Part shown: in pieces, positions 45,571-55,292 of the stretch | How the letters are laid out: every line of letters begins with the position of its first letter | Numbering within the stretch: position 1 is the stretch's first letter | Source of the DNA: Rhizobium redzepovicii | GTDB taxonomy: Bacteria > Pseudomonadota > Alphaproteobacteria > Rhizobiales > Rhizobiaceae | Reading direction: 5' to 3' | Length of the DNA stretch: 64,000 bases | NCBI RefSeq assembly: GCF_019793435.1 | Contig: NZ_JAILYH010000001.1 | Location: 248,001-312,000, forward strand | Position numbers and translations under genes: made by a program | The notes under the pieces: model-generated | Database searches by the model: none | What the model was told of the DNA's origin: nothing | The model's input: only the letters and a program-made list of their open reading frames with translations

Positions 45571-46017
45571 TTAGGCAAAGACCTCTGCGCGCGCTTCAGG
45601 ACGCAACGGATCGGGCCCGAACTTGTTCGGACCTTCGGTGCCCGGAAGCACGTTGATCACGAGGATCGCAATAACTGCAATCAGACCGATGTAGGGAACG
45701 AAATTAGCAATGCACAGCGCGAGGTACCACCAACCGGAAATGTTGCGATCATGGAAGCGGCGTACTTGAACTGCTATCGCTGGCAAAAACATCGCGAGCC
45801 AAATCAATCCGCCGAGGAAGAAGAGGAGGGCGAGTGGTGGGGGAACTCCGTCCCGGAAATCGGAAAAGCCGGCGACTACATTGCACAAGATGCCCATCGC
45901 AAGCAGTACTAGAACATAAAATAAGACATACCACCAATATTCCGCGCGGGAAGCTCTTCCGAAGAAAGTAGCATATTTCTGCACCAGAACCGTGCCGGCA
46001 GCTTCTGTAAACCCCAC
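45571..46017 (-). CDS. DUF805 membrane protein (tandem copy 3)
   Basis: A 148-residue DUF805 protein starting GTG (GFTEAAGTVLVQKYATFFGRASRAEYWWY), with four hydrophobic segments, RRFHDRNISGWWYLAL, and a C-terminal PGTEGPNKFGPDPLRPEA tail identical to copy 1. The GTG at 46015-46017 is supported by alignment with copy 1, including the preceding GGGGCATT. It is the outermost member of the tandem array and has its own copy of the 33-bp upstream repeat. Confidence 0.84.
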   Translation of the reverse strand: MGFTEAAGTVLVQKYATFFGRASRAEYWWYVLFYVLVLLAMGILCNVVAGFSDFRDGVPPPLALLFFLGGLIWLAMFLPAIAVQVRRFHDRNISGWWYLALCIANFVPYIGLIAVIAILVINVLPGTEGPNKFGPDPLRPEARAEVFA

Positions 46018-46077
46018 TTTAATGCCCCATCTCTGCCAGCTGAGAGTTTTTGGCGATCTCACCTATCGACTCGAAGA

Positions 46078-46110
46078 AACCAGCTACAATTCAAACGCAT
46101 AAATTGCAAT
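46078..46110. repeat. 33-bp direct repeat, upstream copy for DUF805 copy 3
   Basis: Identical to 45488-45520. It lies about 60 bases upstream of the GTG of DUF805 copy 3 and is AT-richer than its surroundings, so it may include promoter elements. Confidence 0.85.
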
Positions 46111-46310
46111 GAGGCAGTTGCGTCGTTTCTGCATTGAAAAGCGTGAGCAGTGAGATTTTTGACTTCGAGGACCACGAGATGGGTTGGTTCGCGACCTGCC
46201 AGGGCGATCATACGATGTGGTGCTTTACGCCCTACCCGGGGGAGAAGGGGATCGTGGCAACGCCTCGCTTCTGTCGAACGGCAGTCGCCACAACCGCCTT
46301 CTGCTGCGGC

Positions 46311-46790
46311 TCATGTCCTCCGATACAAAAAATACCGCCCTTCCTTGATCCCCTCCGGCAACGGCAGCGCCACCAGCTCGGCATGATCCAGCGGCAGGCC
46401 GCTCACGGCGATGCCGTTGGGGGTGAGCACGCCGGCCATCAGCTGCGGCAGCCAGGTCAGCGTCACCGCATCGATCTCGTCATGGCCGGTGCCGATATCG
46501 GCGTGGGCGAGTGCCGCGCCGATGCCGAGGAAGGCCTGGCCGGACTCGCGGATATTGCCGGTCACCATATCTTCCGCCGCCGGTGTCGAGGCCGAATAGG
46601 AGCGGACCTCCCAGTCAAAGGCGACGATGCGGCGGCCGGGGAAATTTTCGCGCAGATGGTCATAGGTGCGGCCGTTGCCGAGACCGAATTCCAGCACCGG
46701 GCCTTCGATTTCGCCGACCAGATCGATGATCGCGTTCAAAATGTCGCGTTGGGCCGTCAACCGGCGAATGAAGCTGTCGAGGCGGCTCAT
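46311..46790 (-). CDS. Class I SAM-dependent methyltransferase
   Basis: A compact 159-residue methyltransferase-fold protein. VLEFGLGNGRTYDHLRENF (about residue 33) is the SAM-binding motif I, followed by the acidic VAFDWEVRSY. The domain is shorter than usual, lacking a long substrate-binding insert. The plus-strand frame over the same bases is an antisense shadow. It is divergent from the DUF3095 gene by about 120 bases. The substrate is unknown. Confidence 0.78.
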   Translation of the reverse strand: MSRLDSFIRRLTAQRDILNAIIDLVGEIEGPVLEFGLGNGRTYDHLRENFPGRRIVAFDWEVRSYSASTPAAEDMVTGNIRESGQAFLGIGAALAHADIGTGHDEIDAVTLTWLPQLMAGVLTPNGIAVSGLPLDHAELVALPLPEGIKEGRYFLYRRT

Positions 46791-46914
46791 CTAATCCATA
46801 TCCGTCATGAAATATCGTGAGCGCGTGCTAACACATGAAACCTTGCCAAGTCGATTGCCGTAAATGGGAAATGGCGTTGCAGTGGCAACATGGGTCTGTG
46901 CTAAGCTGGATGAC

Positions 46915-48090
46915 ATGAAAACCGTGACCGACGAAGAATTCTTTGCCGCCGTGCCGTTGTTCAGCGCCTTCGAGGGCGTGACCGATGCCGCAAACTACCG
47001 GCCGCTGCCGGATGGGTGGGTGCTGGCGCTTGCCGATATCGTCGGCTCGACGCAGGCAATCGCCAGCGGCCGCTACAAGGACGTCAACATGGCCGGCGCC
47101 AGCGTCATTTCGGCTGTGTTGAATGCCGTCGGCAAGGGCGATTATCCCTTCGTCTTCGGCGGCGACGGCGCGCTGATCGCGCTTCCGGGCTCGCTGGAGC
47201 AGACGGCACGCGATGCCCTTGCCGCCGTGCAGATCTGGGTCGAGGAGGATCTCGGCCTGATGCTGCGCGTCGCCATCGTTCCGGTCGCCGACACCCGCGC
47301 CGAGGGCCTTGACGTGCGCGTCGCGCGCTACTCGGCAAGCCCGCATGTCACCTATGCGATGTTTTGGGGCGGCGGCACCAGTTGGGCGGAGAGACAGATG
47401 AAGCTCGGCCATTACGCGGTCGGGCGCGCGGCGGCCGGAACACGCCCGGATCTGACCGGCCTTTCCTGCCGCTGGAGCCCGATTGATGCGCAGAACGGCG
47501 AGATCGTCTCGATCATCGCGGTTCCAGGCGAAGGCCGGCCGGGCGAAGAATTCCGCGACCTCGTCAACGGCATCGTCGCGATCACCGGCGAACAGAACCG
47601 CGGCAGCCATCCGGTGCCGGCCGATGGCCCGGAGCTTGCCTTCTCGCTGCACGGCATCAATCGCGAGGCCAAGGCCACAGCCCCCGCCGGCCGGCGCTTG
47701 CGCCAGAAGCTGATCATCTTCCTGCAGCTCGCCATCACCGTGGTCTGCTATCGGCTCGGCATTCCGCTCGGCCGCTTCGACGCACGCCGCTACAAGCGCG
47801 ACGTCGCCGGCAATTCCGATTTCCGCAAGTTCGACGACGGGCTGAAAATGACGGTCGACGTCGACGCCGAACATCTGAAACGGATCGAGACGCTGCTGGA
47901 AGCGGCACGCGCCAAGGGTATTGCCCGCTACGGCCTGCATCGGCAGGCCTCGGCGCTGATGACCTGCTTCGTGCCGACGCCGATTTCGCGCGACCATATG
48001 CATTTCATCGACGGCGCGTCAGGCGGTTATGCGGTGGCTGCCAGCCGGATGACCGGAAAATCGCTTTCCGGCGTTGCCGTCACGCCTTGA
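46915..48090 (+). CDS. DUF3095 family protein (nucleotide-cyclase-like)
   Basis: A 391-residue DUF3095 protein. The N-terminal half resembles a class III cyclase domain: LALADIVGSTQAIASGRYKD carries the metal-type Asp and FVFGGDGALIALPG the second acidic motif. The C-terminal half has a hydrophobic stretch (IIFLQLAITVVCYRLG) and a conserved RYGLHRQASALMTCFV. The ATG at 46915 is chosen; an upstream in-frame ATG at 46864 has no ribosome site. Cyclase activity is not established for the family. Its 3' end overlaps the convergent dehydrogenase gene by 11 bp. Confidence 0.82.
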   Translation: MKTVTDEEFFAAVPLFSAFEGVTDAANYRPLPDGWVLALADIVGSTQAIASGRYKDVNMAGASVISAVLNAVGKGDYPFVFGGDGALIALPGSLEQTARDALAAVQIWVEEDLGLMLRVAIVPVADTRAEGLDVRVARYSASPHVTYAMFWGGGTSWAERQMKLGHYAVGRAAAGTRPDLTGLSCRWSPIDAQNGEIVSIIAVPGEGRPGEEFRDLVNGIVAITGEQNRGSHPVPADGPELAFSLHGINREAKATAPAGRRLRQKLIIFLQLAITVVCYRLGIPLGRFDARRYKRDVAGNSDFRKFDDGLKMTVDVDAEHLKRIETLLEAARAKGIARYGLHRQASALMTCFVPTPISRDHMHFIDGASGGYAVAASRMTGKSLSGVAVTP

Positions 48091-49417
48091 TGACGTGATC
48101 GGCCGAAAGGCCGAGCCGGTTGAAAACGTTGCGGGTGTCGATGATCAGCGCAGCGCTTTTTGCCAGCGTCGCATAATCGACGCTGTCATGGTCGGTGGCG
48201 ACCAGCACCGCATCGTAGCCGGCGATAGTATCAGGCGTCAGCGCCACCGATTGGCGGCCCTTCAGCGCCTGGTATTCACGTGTCGGCGGGATCTCGGCGA
48301 CGAAGGGGTCGTGATAATCGGCCCGCCCGCCGCGTTCCTCGATGATCTCGATCAGCCGCAGCGATGGGCTCTCTCTTATGTCGGCGACGTTCTTCTTGTA
48401 GGCGAGCCCGATCACCAGCACCTTGCTGCGGCTCAGCGCCTTGCCGGCGCGGATATCGAGGGCTTCGGCAAGCTTGCCGACGACGTAACGCGGCATCGCC
48501 GAATTGATCTCGCCGGCGAGCTCGATGAAGCGGGTGGGCAGCTCGTATTCGCGCGATTTCCAGGTGAGATAGAAGGGGTCGATCGGGATGCAGTGGCCGC
48601 CAAGGCCGGGGCCGGGATAGAAGGGCATGTAGCCGAAGGGCTTGGTCTTGGCCGCGTCGATCACCTCCCAGACGTCGATGCCCATCGCCGCATAGACGGT
48701 CTTCAACTCGTTGACGAGGGCGATGTTGACCGAGCGGAAGATGTTTTCGGTGAGCTTCACCGCCTCGGCCGTCGCATTCGAGGAGACCGGAACGACGGTC
48801 GACACGGCCGCACCGTAGAAGGCCTTCATCAGGGCCAGCGCCTCGGGCCCGTCGCCGGCGACGACCTTCGGGATGGTGGCGGTGTGATAATGCTGATTGC
48901 CGGGATCCTCCCGCTCCGGCGAGAAGCCGACGTAAAAATCCGCGCCGGATTTCAGTCCCGTGCCTTCGAGGATGACCTTGACGATATCGTCGGTGGTGCC
49001 GGGATAAGTGGTCGATTCCAGCACGACGAGCTGGCCGGGCCGCAGATGCTGGGCGATCGAGCGCGACGTCGCCTCGACGAAGGAGAGATCGGGATCGCGA
49101 TGTTTGGTGAGCGGCGTCGGCACACAGATGATGATGACGTCGCACTCGGCAAGACCGGCAAAATCGGTGGTCGCCTGGAAGCGCCCGGCCTCGATCTCGG
49201 CCGACAGCGCCTCATTGGTGACGGCATCGATGTAAGAGCGGCGGGCATCGAGCGCCACCATCTTGGAGGGATCGATGTCGAAGCCGGTGACCGCAAAGCC
49301 GCTGCGCGCCACCGCGATTGCCAGCGGCAGGCCGACATAACCGAGCCCGATGACGCCGGCACGGGCGTTGCGGGTTTCGATCTTCTGCAAAAGCGTGTCG
49401 AAGGTGGAGATGGCCAA
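48080..49417 (-). CDS. UDP-N-acetylhexosamine / UDP-sugar 6-dehydrogenase (WbpA/TviB-like)
   Basis: A 445-residue NAD-dependent UDP-sugar dehydrogenase that oxidises C6 of the sugar to a uronate. The Rossmann motif is GVIGLGYVGLPLAIAVA (about residue 21), and the catalytic cysteine is in GPGLGGHCIPIDPFYL (about residue 265). ESTTYPGTTD, FSPEREDPG and VKLTENIFRSVNIALVNE match the UDP-N-acetylglucosamine/mannosaminuronate branch better than simple UDP-glucose dehydrogenase. It likely supplies a precursor for surface polysaccharide. No polysaccharide genes are directly adjacent. Confidence 0.9.
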   Translation of the reverse strand: MAISTFDTLLQKIETRNARAGVIGLGYVGLPLAIAVARSGFAVTGFDIDPSKMVALDARRSYIDAVTNEALSAEIEAGRFQATTDFAGLAECDVIIICVPTPLTKHRDPDLSFVEATSRSIAQHLRPGQLVVLESTTYPGTTDDIVKVILEGTGLKSGADFYVGFSPEREDPGNQHYHTATIPKVVAGDGPEALALMKAFYGAAVSTVVPVSSNATAEAVKLTENIFRSVNIALVNELKTVYAAMGIDVWEVIDAAKTKPFGYMPFYPGPGLGGHCIPIDPFYLTWKSREYELPTRFIELAGEINSAMPRYVVGKLAEALDIRAGKALSRSKVLVIGLAYKKNVADIRESPSLRLIEIIEERGGRADYHDPFVAEIPPTREYQALKGRQSVALTPDTIAGYDAVLVATDHDSVDYATLAKSAALIIDTRNVFNRLGLSADHVIKA

Positions 49418-49994
49418 GGCGGGATCTTTCGGAACGGGGAAGAGGAAGCTGATCTAATGCATGATCGCGGTGAATTAAACCCGGGGGGCTCTTCTCCCCG
49501 GCGGCAATAGCGTCGGTTGGCGACCAAGACCCTTCCCCAACCCTCCCCACAAGGGGAGGGCCAACCTGCGGCACCGGCCTGCCGTCTTTCAGCCCCAGCG
49601 TTCTCGGCGATAATTTTGAGTAGGACGACGCGGCAAGCTAAGCCCCTCCCTTGTGGGGAGGGTCCTGGGCTGCTCAAAGATCCTTACCCGGGTGTGGCCA
49701 AAATGCCCCGGCACAATCCTTTGTTGCAACTTGAGCGCACAAAAAAATTCCGCTCCCATTGTTTCGCATTTGCAGCATCCCTATTTTGACTTTCAACAAT
49801 AAACTGCCGTGAAAGGACTGCCCGTCCGGTCTTCTAGGGGCGCAGAGGGGTGCCGCTGTCGGGCTTTCGGCAGATCGTTGACAAATAATACCGCTCGTAC
49901 ATCCTGATTTCCTTGTGACCTGCGCATAAAAATGTGCCGGCCGAGGGATTTTTGGCTCTTGGGGATGGCGTGCCTTATGAGGATCATACCGAGA
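49418..49994. other. Long intergenic region with one repeat element
   Basis: About 575 bp between the dehydrogenase start and the cyclase start. The left part holds the mosaic element at 49527-49667. The right part, with lower GC, should contain the cyclase promoter. No gene is supported. Confidence 0.5.
49527..49667. repeat. Intergenic palindromic element, related to the hutH-hutG element
   Basis: The arms CCCTTCCCCAACCCTCCCCACAAG at the left and CCTTGTGGGGAGGG at the right are inverted and share sequence with the arms at 7273-7399, with imperfect outer parts. About 95 unrelated bases lie between. It sits between two divergent genes. Confidence 0.65.
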
Positions 49995-51338
49995 ATGAGC
50001 ACGATCGAATCCAGCGTGTCCTCCATCCTGTTGGACCGGGTCGCTGAATGGCTGACGAACTCTTCGCTGGCCGGAGACGAGCTTGAAAACATCGTGCGCG
50101 GTTTCTGCGAAAGGATCGCGGCGGCCGGCCTGCCGATCGCGCGCGTGCATCTGACCTTTTCGATGCTGCATCCGCTTTATGACGCGCTGAGCTTTACCTG
50201 GCGGCGCGCCAGCGGCGTCACCATCGAGGGCTTCCGCATGCCGGCCGGGCAGAAGCCGGACCGTTTTCTGCAGAGCCCCTATTATTACCTGCTCGACAAC
50301 AACCTGCAGCACATCCGCCGCCGGCTGATGCAGGAAGGGCCGGCCGAATTTCCGATCTTCGAGGACCTGCGCAAGGACGCCATCACCGATTACCTCGCCT
50401 TCGTGCAGCCCTTCGGCGACGGCTCGGTGCAGGGCATGATGGGCTCCTGGTCGACCGACCATCATAACGGCTTTTCCGACGACATGATCGACGCGCTTCT
50501 CCGGATGCAGAACCATCTGGCGGTTGCCGCCAAGATGGCCGTGCTCGGCAAGCTCGCCAACAACATGCTGACCACCTATCTCGGCGGCGATGCCGGCAAG
50601 CGGGTGCTGAACGGCCAGATCCGCCGCGGCGACGGCGAGACGATCCGTGCCGCGCTCGTCATGGGCGACATGCGCGAATCCACCATGTATGCCGAAAAGG
50701 AAGGCCGCCAGGCCTATATCGACACGCTGAACCAGTTCTTCGACGCGATCGCCGCGCCCTTCAACCGCAACGGCGGCGAGATCTTAAGCTTCCTCGGCGA
50801 CGGCTTCCTCGCCGTCTATCCCTGCGGGCGCCACAAGGACCCGTCGAAAATCGCCTGCGAGGCAGCGCTTTCCGCCGTCCATCAGGCGCAGGCGCGGGTC
50901 GCCGAGCTCAACAAGGACCGCGAGGCGAAGGGCCTCAGCAAGGTCGGCTACGGCATCGGCCTGCATGTTGGCAACGTCATGTTCGGCAATGTCGGCCTGA
51001 AAGACCGGCTGACCTTCTCCGCCTTCGGCTCGGCCGTCAACGAGGTGCAGCGGCTGCAGATCCTGACCAAGAAATATGGCCGTGAGGTCGTCGCGAGCCA
51101 GGCTTTTGCCGGTTATTGCGGCGGCGAATGGACGACGCTCGGCGAAGAGAAGCTGCGCGGCATCCGCCAGAAGGTGACGGTGCTGCAGCCACGGGCGCCG
51201 GCCCCCGAGATCAACGTCGACGATGGCTTCCGCGAGGCGGTGCAGAACGGGCTGTCCGAAGCCGAGCAAGTTATTCTCCTGCACCGCGACGCGAAGAAAC
51301 ACGTCGAGCGCACAACCACGGAGAAGTTCATCCAGTAA
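49995..51338 (+). CDS. Class III adenylate/guanylate cyclase
   Basis: A 447-residue soluble cyclase. The first 215 residues form an uncharacterised sensor-like domain (IARVHLTFSMLHPLYDALSFTWRRA and FPIFEDLRKDAITDYLAFVQPFG), and residues about 220-400 the catalytic domain, with VMGDMRESTMYAEKEG (first metal Asp), ILSFLGDGFLAVYP (second Asp) and LTFSAFGSAVNEVQRLQ in place of the usual GDTVN-A-RL. The start could be ATG 49995 or 49977; both leave the domains intact. N-terminal domains of this type occur widely in rhizobial cyclases. No membrane helix is seen. Confidence 0.86.
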   Translation: MSTIESSVSSILLDRVAEWLTNSSLAGDELENIVRGFCERIAAAGLPIARVHLTFSMLHPLYDALSFTWRRASGVTIEGFRMPAGQKPDRFLQSPYYYLLDNNLQHIRRRLMQEGPAEFPIFEDLRKDAITDYLAFVQPFGDGSVQGMMGSWSTDHHNGFSDDMIDALLRMQNHLAVAAKMAVLGKLANNMLTTYLGGDAGKRVLNGQIRRGDGETIRAALVMGDMRESTMYAEKEGRQAYIDTLNQFFDAIAAPFNRNGGEILSFLGDGFLAVYPCGRHKDPSKIACEAALSAVHQAQARVAELNKDREAKGLSKVGYGIGLHVGNVMFGNVGLKDRLTFSAFGSAVNEVQRLQILTKKYGREVVASQAFAGYCGGEWTTLGEEKLRGIRQKVTVLQPRAPAPEINVDDGFREAVQNGLSEAEQVILLHRDAKKHVERTTTEKFIQ

Positions 51339-51492
51339 AGCCTCGAACGCCTGCTATGAATCTGCGCTTCTCGCCTGGGGAACTTCGGCGCGATGTGGTG
51401 GTTTTCCCTTGATTGTCATCAACTAGACACCCCGTTTGCGGTACGATAGTGTGCCTTAACGGGAACATAGAAGACTGGGGAATTTCATTGGT

Positions 51493-53388
51493 ATGGCGTC
51501 TGCAGCCGATTTGTTGCGTATTGAAAATCTCGACGTCTCCTTCTCGGTTTTCGGCGACCGGCTGCGTGTCGTAAAGGAAGCCAATCTTCGCATCCTCCCG
51601 GGCAAGGTTACCGCTCTCGTCGGCGAATCCGGCTCCGGCAAGTCGGTGATCAGCCAGTCTGTGATGGGCATCCTGCCCAACCCGGCCAAGGCCTCCGGCA
51701 GCATTCTTTTCACCGATCCGCTCGACGGCAGCACGACCGATATCCTGTCGCTCTCGCGCGACAGTGAGGAAATGCGCGACCTGCGCGGCCGGCGCATGGC
51801 GACGATCTTCCAGGAGCCGATGACCTCGCTTTCGCCGCTGCATACGGTCGGAAACCAGATCAGCGAAGTGCTTTTGATCCATACCGAGATCGACAAGCAG
51901 GAAGCGCGTGAGAAGACCGAGGAAATGCTCGGCCTCGTCGGCTTCACCAATCCGCACCGCACCTACGACATGTATCCGTTCGAACTGTCCGGCGGCATGC
52001 GCCAGCGCGCAATGATCGCCATGGCGTTGATCTGCAAGCCGGCGCTGTTGATTGCCGACGAGCCGACGACGGCGCTCGACGTGACGATCCAGGCGCAGAT
52101 CCTCGAATTGCTGCGCGAACTGCAGGCCAAGCTCGGCATGGCGATGCTGCTTATCACCCACGATCTCGGCATCGTCGCCAACATGGCCGACGAGGTGGTC
52201 GTCATCTATCACGGCGAGATCATGGAAGCCGGGCCGGTCGAAGCGATCTTCCGCAATCCGCAGCATGCCTATCTGAAGGCGCTGATGGCCGCCGTTCCGC
52301 ATTTCGACATGAAACCCGGCGAGCGGCTGAAGGCGCTGCGCGACGTGCCGGTCAATCTCGAAACCCTCGTCGGCAAGAAGAAGCCGTTGCAGGCGGAGGC
52401 GCCAGGCACGCTGCTTTCGGTCGCCAACCTCTCGAAAACCTATAAGACGCGCAAGCGCAGTTTTCTCGGCAAGCACGAAGCCGCCGTCGTGCACGCCGTC
52501 GACGACGTCAGCTTCGACATCCGTCGCGGCGAATGCCTTGGCCTTGTCGGCGAATCCGGTTGCGGCAAGACGACGCTCAGCAAGATCCTGATGCGCGCCA
52601 TCACACCCGACGGCGGCGCGGTGGTGTTCAACGACGGCAAGGACGTGATCGACGTGCTTTCGGTACGCGGCGAGGCATTGCAGGACATGCGCACCAAGAT
52701 CCAGATGGTGTTCCAGGATCCGGTCTCCTCGCTCTCGCCGCGCATGACGGTGCGCAACATCCTCAGCGAACCGCTGGAGATTCACGACCGCGGCGACAGT
52801 GACGAGCACAAGCGCAAGGTCGAAGGGCTGATGGCGGCGATCGGCCTCGACAAGCGTTACCTCAGCCGTTACCCGCACAGTTTTTCCGGCGGCCAGCGTC
52901 AGCGCATCGGCATTGCCCGCGCGCTTGCCCTCGGCCCGAAGCTCATCATCCTCGACGAGCCGGTCTCGGCCCTCGACGTCTCCGTCCAGGCGCAGATCCT
53001 CAACCTGTTGAAGGACCTGCAGAAGGAACTGGGGCTGACATATCTGTTCATCTCGCACAATCTCGCCGTCGTCGACTACATGGCCGACCGCATCGCCGTG
53101 ATGTGCAAGGGCCGTATCGTCGAGATCGCGCCGCGTGAGATCATCCTGCGCGATCCGGTGCACCCCTATACGAAATCGCTGCTCGCCGCCGTCCCCTTCC
53201 CCGATCTCGATCGGCCGCTCGATTTCAAGGCGCTCCGGGAAAACGGCGCAGCAGACAAGCAAAACTGGGGTGTGACCTTCACCGCCGAGCATGACGACGC
53301 GGCCGAGCTTGCCTATGCCGATCTCGGCGACGGCCATCTGGTGCGCGCCCGCAAAGGCGCCGATGCCAAGGAGTTGCGAGGATGGTGA
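51493..53388 (+). CDS. Peptide ABC transporter, double ATPase (YejF-like)
   Basis: A 631-residue protein with two fused ABC ATPase domains. Domain 1 has Walker A GESGSGKS, signature LSGGMRQR and Walker [13 protein letters not shown]. Domain 2 has [16 protein letters not shown] and [12 protein letters not shown], with a C-terminal [12 protein letters not shown] oligopeptide-family tail after each. The layout matches the YejF/OppDF fused type. It is first in a run with the binding protein and two permeases, overlapping the next gene by seven bases. Confidence 0.94.
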   Translation: MASAADLLRIENLDVSFSVFGDRLRVVKEANLRILPGKVTALVGESGSGKSVISQSVMGILPNPAKASGSILFTDPLDGSTTDILSLSRDSEEMRDLRGRRMATIFQEPMTSLSPLHTVGNQISEVLLIHTEIDKQEAREKTEEMLGLVGFTNPHRTYDMYPFELSGGMRQRAMIAMALICKPALLIADEPTTALDVTIQAQILELLRELQAKLGMAMLLITHDLGIVANMADEVVVIYHGEIMEAGPVEAIFRNPQHAYLKALMAAVPHFDMKPGERLKALRDVPVNLETLVGKKKPLQAEAPGTLLSVANLSKTYKTRKRSFLGKHEAAVVHAVDDVSFDIRRGECLGLVGESGCGKTTLSKILMRAITPDGGAVVFNDGKDVIDVLSVRGEALQDMRTKIQMVFQDPVSSLSPRMTVRNILSEPLEIHDRGDSDEHKRKVEGLMAAIGLDKRYLSRYPHSFSGGQRQRIGIARALALGPKLIILDEPVSALDVSVQAQILNLLKDLQKELGLTYLFISHNLAVVDYMADRIAVMCKGRIVEIAPREIILRDPVHPYTKSLLAAVPFPDLDRPLDFKALRENGAADKQNWGVTFTAEHDDAAELAYADLGDGHLVRARKGADAKELRGW

Positions 53389-55289
53389 CGCGTCGCACCT
53401 TTCTGGGCGGCCTTGTCGGCGCTGCAATCGCCCCTGCAGTGCTTCGGGCGGAGCCGACCGGCGAGCCTGAGTTTCTCAAGGAGCGGCTGGCATCGGGCAG
53501 CCTGCCCCCGATGGCCGGGCGCATTCCCGCCCGCCCGCGCATCGTCAACCTGAAGGAGATGGGGCTTGCCCCCGGCAGCTACGGCGGCACGGTGCGCACC
53601 ATCATCGGCAGCCAGCGCGACATCCGCTTCATGACGATCTACGGCTATGCCCGGCTGATCGGCTACAACAAGCACCTGCAGTTCCAGCCGGATATCCTCG
53701 CTGATTTCAGCTCGGAAGACGACACGGTCTTCACCTTCAGGCTGCGCGAAGGCCATAAATGGTCCGATGGGGAGCCGTTCACGGCTGACGACTTCCGCTA
53801 CTGGTGGGAAGACGTCATCCTGAACGACAAGCTGACACCGGGCGGCGGCGCGCTGGAGCTTCGCCCGCACGGCAGCCTGCCGCGTTTCGAGGTGCTCGAT
53901 CCGCTGACGGTGCGCTACACTTGGGAAAAACCCAACCCGATGTTCCTGCCCACGCTGGCAGGACCGATCCCGCTCGTCATCGTCGGGCCGGCGCATTATC
54001 TCAAGCAATTCCATAAGAAGTTCCAGCCCGACCAGGCGAAGATGGAACAGATGATGCAGACCAACCGCGTCAAGAAATGGCAGGACCTGCACATCAAGAT
54101 GGCCCGCTCCTACCGGCCTGAGAATCCCAACCTGCCGACGCTCGATCCCTGGCGCAACACGACGGCACTGCCGGCCGAGCAGTTCGTCTTCGAGCGCAAC
54201 CCGTTCTTCCACCGCGTCGACGAGACCGGCAGGCAGCTTCCCTATCTCGACCGGTTCATCCTCAACGTCTCCTCCTCGTCGATCATCGCCGCCAAGGCGG
54301 GTGCCGGCGAGGCCGACCTGCAGGCGACCGGCATCGACTTCAACGACTACACCTTTCTGAAAGAAGCTGAGAAGCGCTTCCCGGTGAAGGTCAATCTCTG
54401 GAAGGTGGCGCGCGGCTCGCGCATCACGCTGCTGCCGAACCTCAACTGCGCCGACGAGGTATGGCGCGGCCTTTTCCGCGACGTGCGCCTGCGCCGCGCC
54501 TTGTCGCTGGCGATCGACCGGCACGAGATCAACATGGTCGCCTTCTACGGCTTGGGCACGCCGAGCGCCGATACCGTCCTGCCCGACAGCCCGCTGTTCA
54601 AGCAGGAATATGCCGATGCCTTCGTGAAGTTCGATGCCGACGAGGCCAACCGGCTGCTCGACGAGATCGGCCTGACCAAGCGCGGCGATGACGGCATAAG
54701 GCTGCTGCCGGACGGGCGGCGCGCCGAGATCACCGTCGAGACCGCCGGCGAGAGCAATCTCGATACCGACGTGCTGGAGCTGGTGCACGATCACTGGGCT
54801 AATATCGGCCTTGCGCTTTATACACGCACGTCGCAGCGCGACGTCTTCCGCAACCGCGCCATGAGCGGTTCGATCATGATGTCGATCTGGTACGGCCTCG
54901 ACAATGGTGTTCCCACCGCCGACATGTCGCCCTCGGGGCTGGCGCCGACGCTGGACGATCAGCTGCAATGGCCGCTCTGGGGCATGCATTACCTCTCCGC
55001 CGGCCAGGAGGGCGCCGCTCCCGACCTGCCGGAGGCGGCCGAACTGGTCGACCTGCTCGGCCAGTGGGGCTCGACGGCGAAATTCGAGGAGCGCCAGGTG
55101 ATCTGGCACAAGATGCTGTCGCTCTATACGCAGCAGGTGTTCTCGATCGGGCTGATCAACAGCACGCTGCAGCCGGTCCTTTGCGCCGCCAAGCTGCAGA
55201 ACCTGCCGGAGAAAGCCCTCTACGGCTTCGATCCCACCTCCTATCTCGGCATCTACATGCCGGATACATTCTGGTACAAGGAGGCCTGA
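53382..55289 (+). CDS. Peptide ABC transporter periplasmic binding protein (YejA-like)
   Basis: A 635-residue family 5 solute-binding protein. The N-terminus [21 protein letters not shown] is a short twin-arginine-like or Sec signal. Family features are FTFRLREGHKWSDGEPFTADDFRYWWED and RDVRLRRALSLAIDRHEINMV. At over 600 residues it falls in the YejA group, which in enteric bacteria imports peptides including microcin C. The stop is three bases from the first permease. Confidence 0.93.
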   Translation: MVTRRTFLGGLVGAAIAPAVLRAEPTGEPEFLKERLASGSLPPMAGRIPARPRIVNLKEMGLAPGSYGGTVRTIIGSQRDIRFMTIYGYARLIGYNKHLQFQPDILADFSSEDDTVFTFRLREGHKWSDGEPFTADDFRYWWEDVILNDKLTPGGGALELRPHGSLPRFEVLDPLTVRYTWEKPNPMFLPTLAGPIPLVIVGPAHYLKQFHKKFQPDQAKMEQMMQTNRVKKWQDLHIKMARSYRPENPNLPTLDPWRNTTALPAEQFVFERNPFFHRVDETGRQLPYLDRFILNVSSSSIIAAKAGAGEADLQATGIDFNDYTFLKEAEKRFPVKVNLWKVARGSRITLLPNLNCADEVWRGLFRDVRLRRALSLAIDRHEINMVAFYGLGTPSADTVLPDSPLFKQEYADAFVKFDADEANRLLDEIGLTKRGDDGIRLLPDGRRAEITVETAGESNLDTDVLELVHDHWANIGLALYTRTSQRDVFRNRAMSGSIMMSIWYGLDNGVPTADMSPSGLAPTLDDQLQWPLWGMHYLSAGQEGAAPDLPEAAELVDLLGQWGSTAKFEERQVIWHKMLSLYTQQVFSIGLINSTLQPVLCAAKLQNLPEKALYGFDPTSYLGIYMPDTFWYKEA

Positions 55290-55292
55290 GGC

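Noticed and set aside
46134..46820. Plus-strand frame of 228 codons
   Set aside because: It is antisense to the methyltransferase gene, which has a good SAM motif; the plus frame shows no domain.
51328..53427. Minus-strand open frame of 699 codons opposite the YejF-like gene
   Set aside because: The opposite strand encodes two intact ABC ATPase domains; the minus frame has no recognisable domain.
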